From contig NZ_ATTE01000001.1 in the NCBI RefSeq assembly GCF_000419525.1, forward strand, positions 2,872,501 through 2,936,500: DNA of 64,000 nt. The letters run 5' to 3'. The translations under genes were made by a program, and so were the position numbers. The DNA is from Leucothrix mucor DSM 2157. Its GTDB lineage: Bacteria > Pseudomonadota > Gammaproteobacteria > Thiotrichales > Thiotrichaceae. The notes below the pieces were generated by a model. That model ran no database searches, was not told the DNA's origin, and saw only the letters and a program-made list of their open reading frames with translations. Shown here one piece after another: positions 63,109 through 64,000 of the stretch (positions are counted from its first letter, which is position 1; each line of letters opens with the position of its first letter).

Positions 63109-63951
63109 CTAACGGTTTGTTTCGATGAAATACTCTTGCGGCAATCCTACACCATGCTCGCGAATTAGCGGCCAGTATTTAAGGATATCAGGGTGGTTAC
63201 TATTATTTAGCGTTATCTGCCAAGTTCCCAGCTGTTTTTGATAGCGCTCATGATTTTTACATTGCTTGAGAGCGGCTAGCAACTGATCGTCAGGCGGGGC
63301 AATTAATTTCCCAAAGCAAGGTAAACTCTGTGCAATACCTAAACCAGCCGGATCAAAATCACCAAAATAAAACACGGGCACTTGCATCGCCTCTAAGAGC
63401 GACATAACCCATTTTTGATTATATTCATCTCCCCCTCTGAAGATGACTAGCGGGTTATCTGCATACTGGGTGATATCAAAATTTATTTTGTGAATATTCT
63501 CAAATGCTTCCCAGTTCTCAACAGCCATAATGCTGCGGTGTTGACAGTTATCCAACAACCACTGCCAGTTCACATCCAGACTACTGCCATCAGGCAGCGT
63601 TAACCTTTCAATGCCAAGTAACAAAGCTTGTGCAGGTAGAGCCTTCACAGCAATCCGATCTTCACGAACAGGACGGGTAGTTAGTTTTTCATTGCTCCCC
63701 AGCTTTGAAGCTTCAGCTCGGGTTAGGTCATTAAATTGCCCTGCTTTAACTTTATCAGGATCAACACCCTCACCTTGAATCAGTAGACTCTTGATCAGAG
63801 CTTTATCCTTCTCTGAAAACTCAATCTGAGTACCAACTAAACACCCAAGCCCATAAGTTTTGCTAAAGCCTTTTAGCATAGCCGTTGCTTGAACGCGGCT
63901 CTCTTCACTTTGAACTAACTTCAATAGTCGATTTATTAAACGCCTTTCCAT
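63109..63951 (-). CDS. Toprim-domain protein resembling JetD (DUF2220/DUF7281-type)
   Basis: 280 residues. The C-terminal half has AVENWEAFENIHK near 142, LVIFRGGDEYNQKW near 168 and PVFYFGDFDPAGLGIA near 192-207: a conserved Glu (VEN) and a GD-x-D-P-x-G metal-binding Asp pair, the Toprim arrangement found in JetD, the nuclease subunit of Wadjet plasmid-defence systems, and in Spo11/TopoVI-A. The N-terminal third looks like a helical or winged-helix region (REDRIAVKALPAQALLL), not clearly the JetD_N domain. GGA sits nine bases before the ATG. Its start overlaps an upstream frame that continues past the window. Family by motif only. Confidence 0.68.
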   Translation of the reverse strand: MERRLINRLLKLVQSEESRVQATAMLKGFSKTYGLGCLVGTQIEFSEKDKALIKSLLIQGEGVDPDKVKAGQFNDLTRAEASKLGSNEKLTTRPVREDRIAVKALPAQALLLGIERLTLPDGSSLDVNWQWLLDNCQHRSIMAVENWEAFENIHKINFDITQYADNPLVIFRGGDEYNQKWVMSLLEAMQVPVFYFGDFDPAGLGIAQSLPCFGKLIAPPDDQLLAALKQCKNHERYQKQLGTWQITLNNSNHPDILKYWPLIREHGVGLPQEYFIETNR

Positions 63952-64000
63952 ACAGAAATATCCGAAACAGTAATGTTCCCGGACAGCCCATAGGCCGCCG
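63936..64000 (-). CDS. 3' end of an upstream gene, cut by the window edge
   Basis: A frame open from the right edge reads AAYGLSGNITVSDISVWKGV and stops at TAA 63938-63936, overlapping the Toprim gene start by 16 bases. The overlap and amino acid make-up suggest a real gene tail in the same operon. Too short to classify; in a Wadjet-like operon the ATPase subunit would lie here. Confidence 0.4.
   Translation of the reverse strand, partial: AAYGLSGNITVSDISVWKGV

Overview
The window is a dense, ordinary-looking chromosome segment of a gammaproteobacterium of moderate GC. Evidence for this is the gyrA-serC-pheA-tyrA-aroA aromatic supra-operon, carA-carB-greA, hemC-hemD-hemX-hemY, mutY-yggX, waaA, NtrB/NtrC with glnK-amtB, and a PilU-type ATPase. 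Protein style and gene mix (DUF4124 proteins, H3TH/helix-hairpin-helix proteins, OmpA with thrombospondin-3 repeats) would fit a marine filamentous member of the Thiotrichales such as Leucothrix or Thiothrix, but that placement is an inference. No tRNA, rRNA, IS element, prophage or CRISPR array was recognised.

Layout. 1-1388: N-terminal two-thirds or so of a secreted family 9 glycoside hydrolase running off the left edge. 1551-11027 (minus): gyrA, serC, pheA, tyrA, aroA, an unrecognised membrane protein and an aspartate/aromatic aminotransferase. 11146-14927 (minus): a Fur-box-controlled ferric iron ABC importer. 15154-21721: a GT4 glycosyltransferase, then carA-carB-greA-phosphatase with a structured carA leader. 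21985-24263: an acidic coiled-coil membrane protein, a DUF4190 protein and a PqiA-domain protein.

24512-28115: a three-gene plus-strand cassette (OmpA with calcium-binding TSP3 repeats; a 49-residue membrane peptide; a 679-residue anchored protein with hundreds of residues of LPDV-type repeats and two H3TH domains). This is the strongest candidate for an undescribed envelope system. 28318-31550: a DUF4124 protein, proS, and a Spy/CpxP-like protein with a His-rich 15-residue repeat. 31614-36090: ntrC-ntrB facing glnK-amtB, with a sigma-54 promoter and three NtrC sites in between.

36212-39633: mutY-yggX-fpr-CRY-DASH in one tight operon. 39609-43362: small secreted or membrane proteins, an orphan RskA domain, a Rieske protein and an SDR protein. 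43493-45923: rubrerythrin, a two-CCG iron-sulfur protein and DUF3501. 46151-51581 (minus): a second GT4 paralogue with a degenerate 41-base tandem repeat at its 3' end, then slyD-obgE-proB-ppx. 51756-56369: an HhH protein, waaA, and a PhnD-like binding protein paired with a hybrid histidine kinase. 56436-61769 (minus): hemC-D-X-Y-pilU. 61852-64000: a thioredoxin-fold protein, a metallophosphoesterase, and a Toprim protein resembling the JetD subunit of Wadjet plasmid-defence systems. The genes upstream of that last protein lie beyond the right edge, so whether a full defence operon is present cannot be seen here.

Several starts were moved from the longest possible frame to a downstream codon with a better ribosome binding site or family match (carA TTG, fbpB TTG, glnK, hemC, slyD, pilU, the Rieske gene, the PhnD-like gene and others). 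Each case is explained in its entry.
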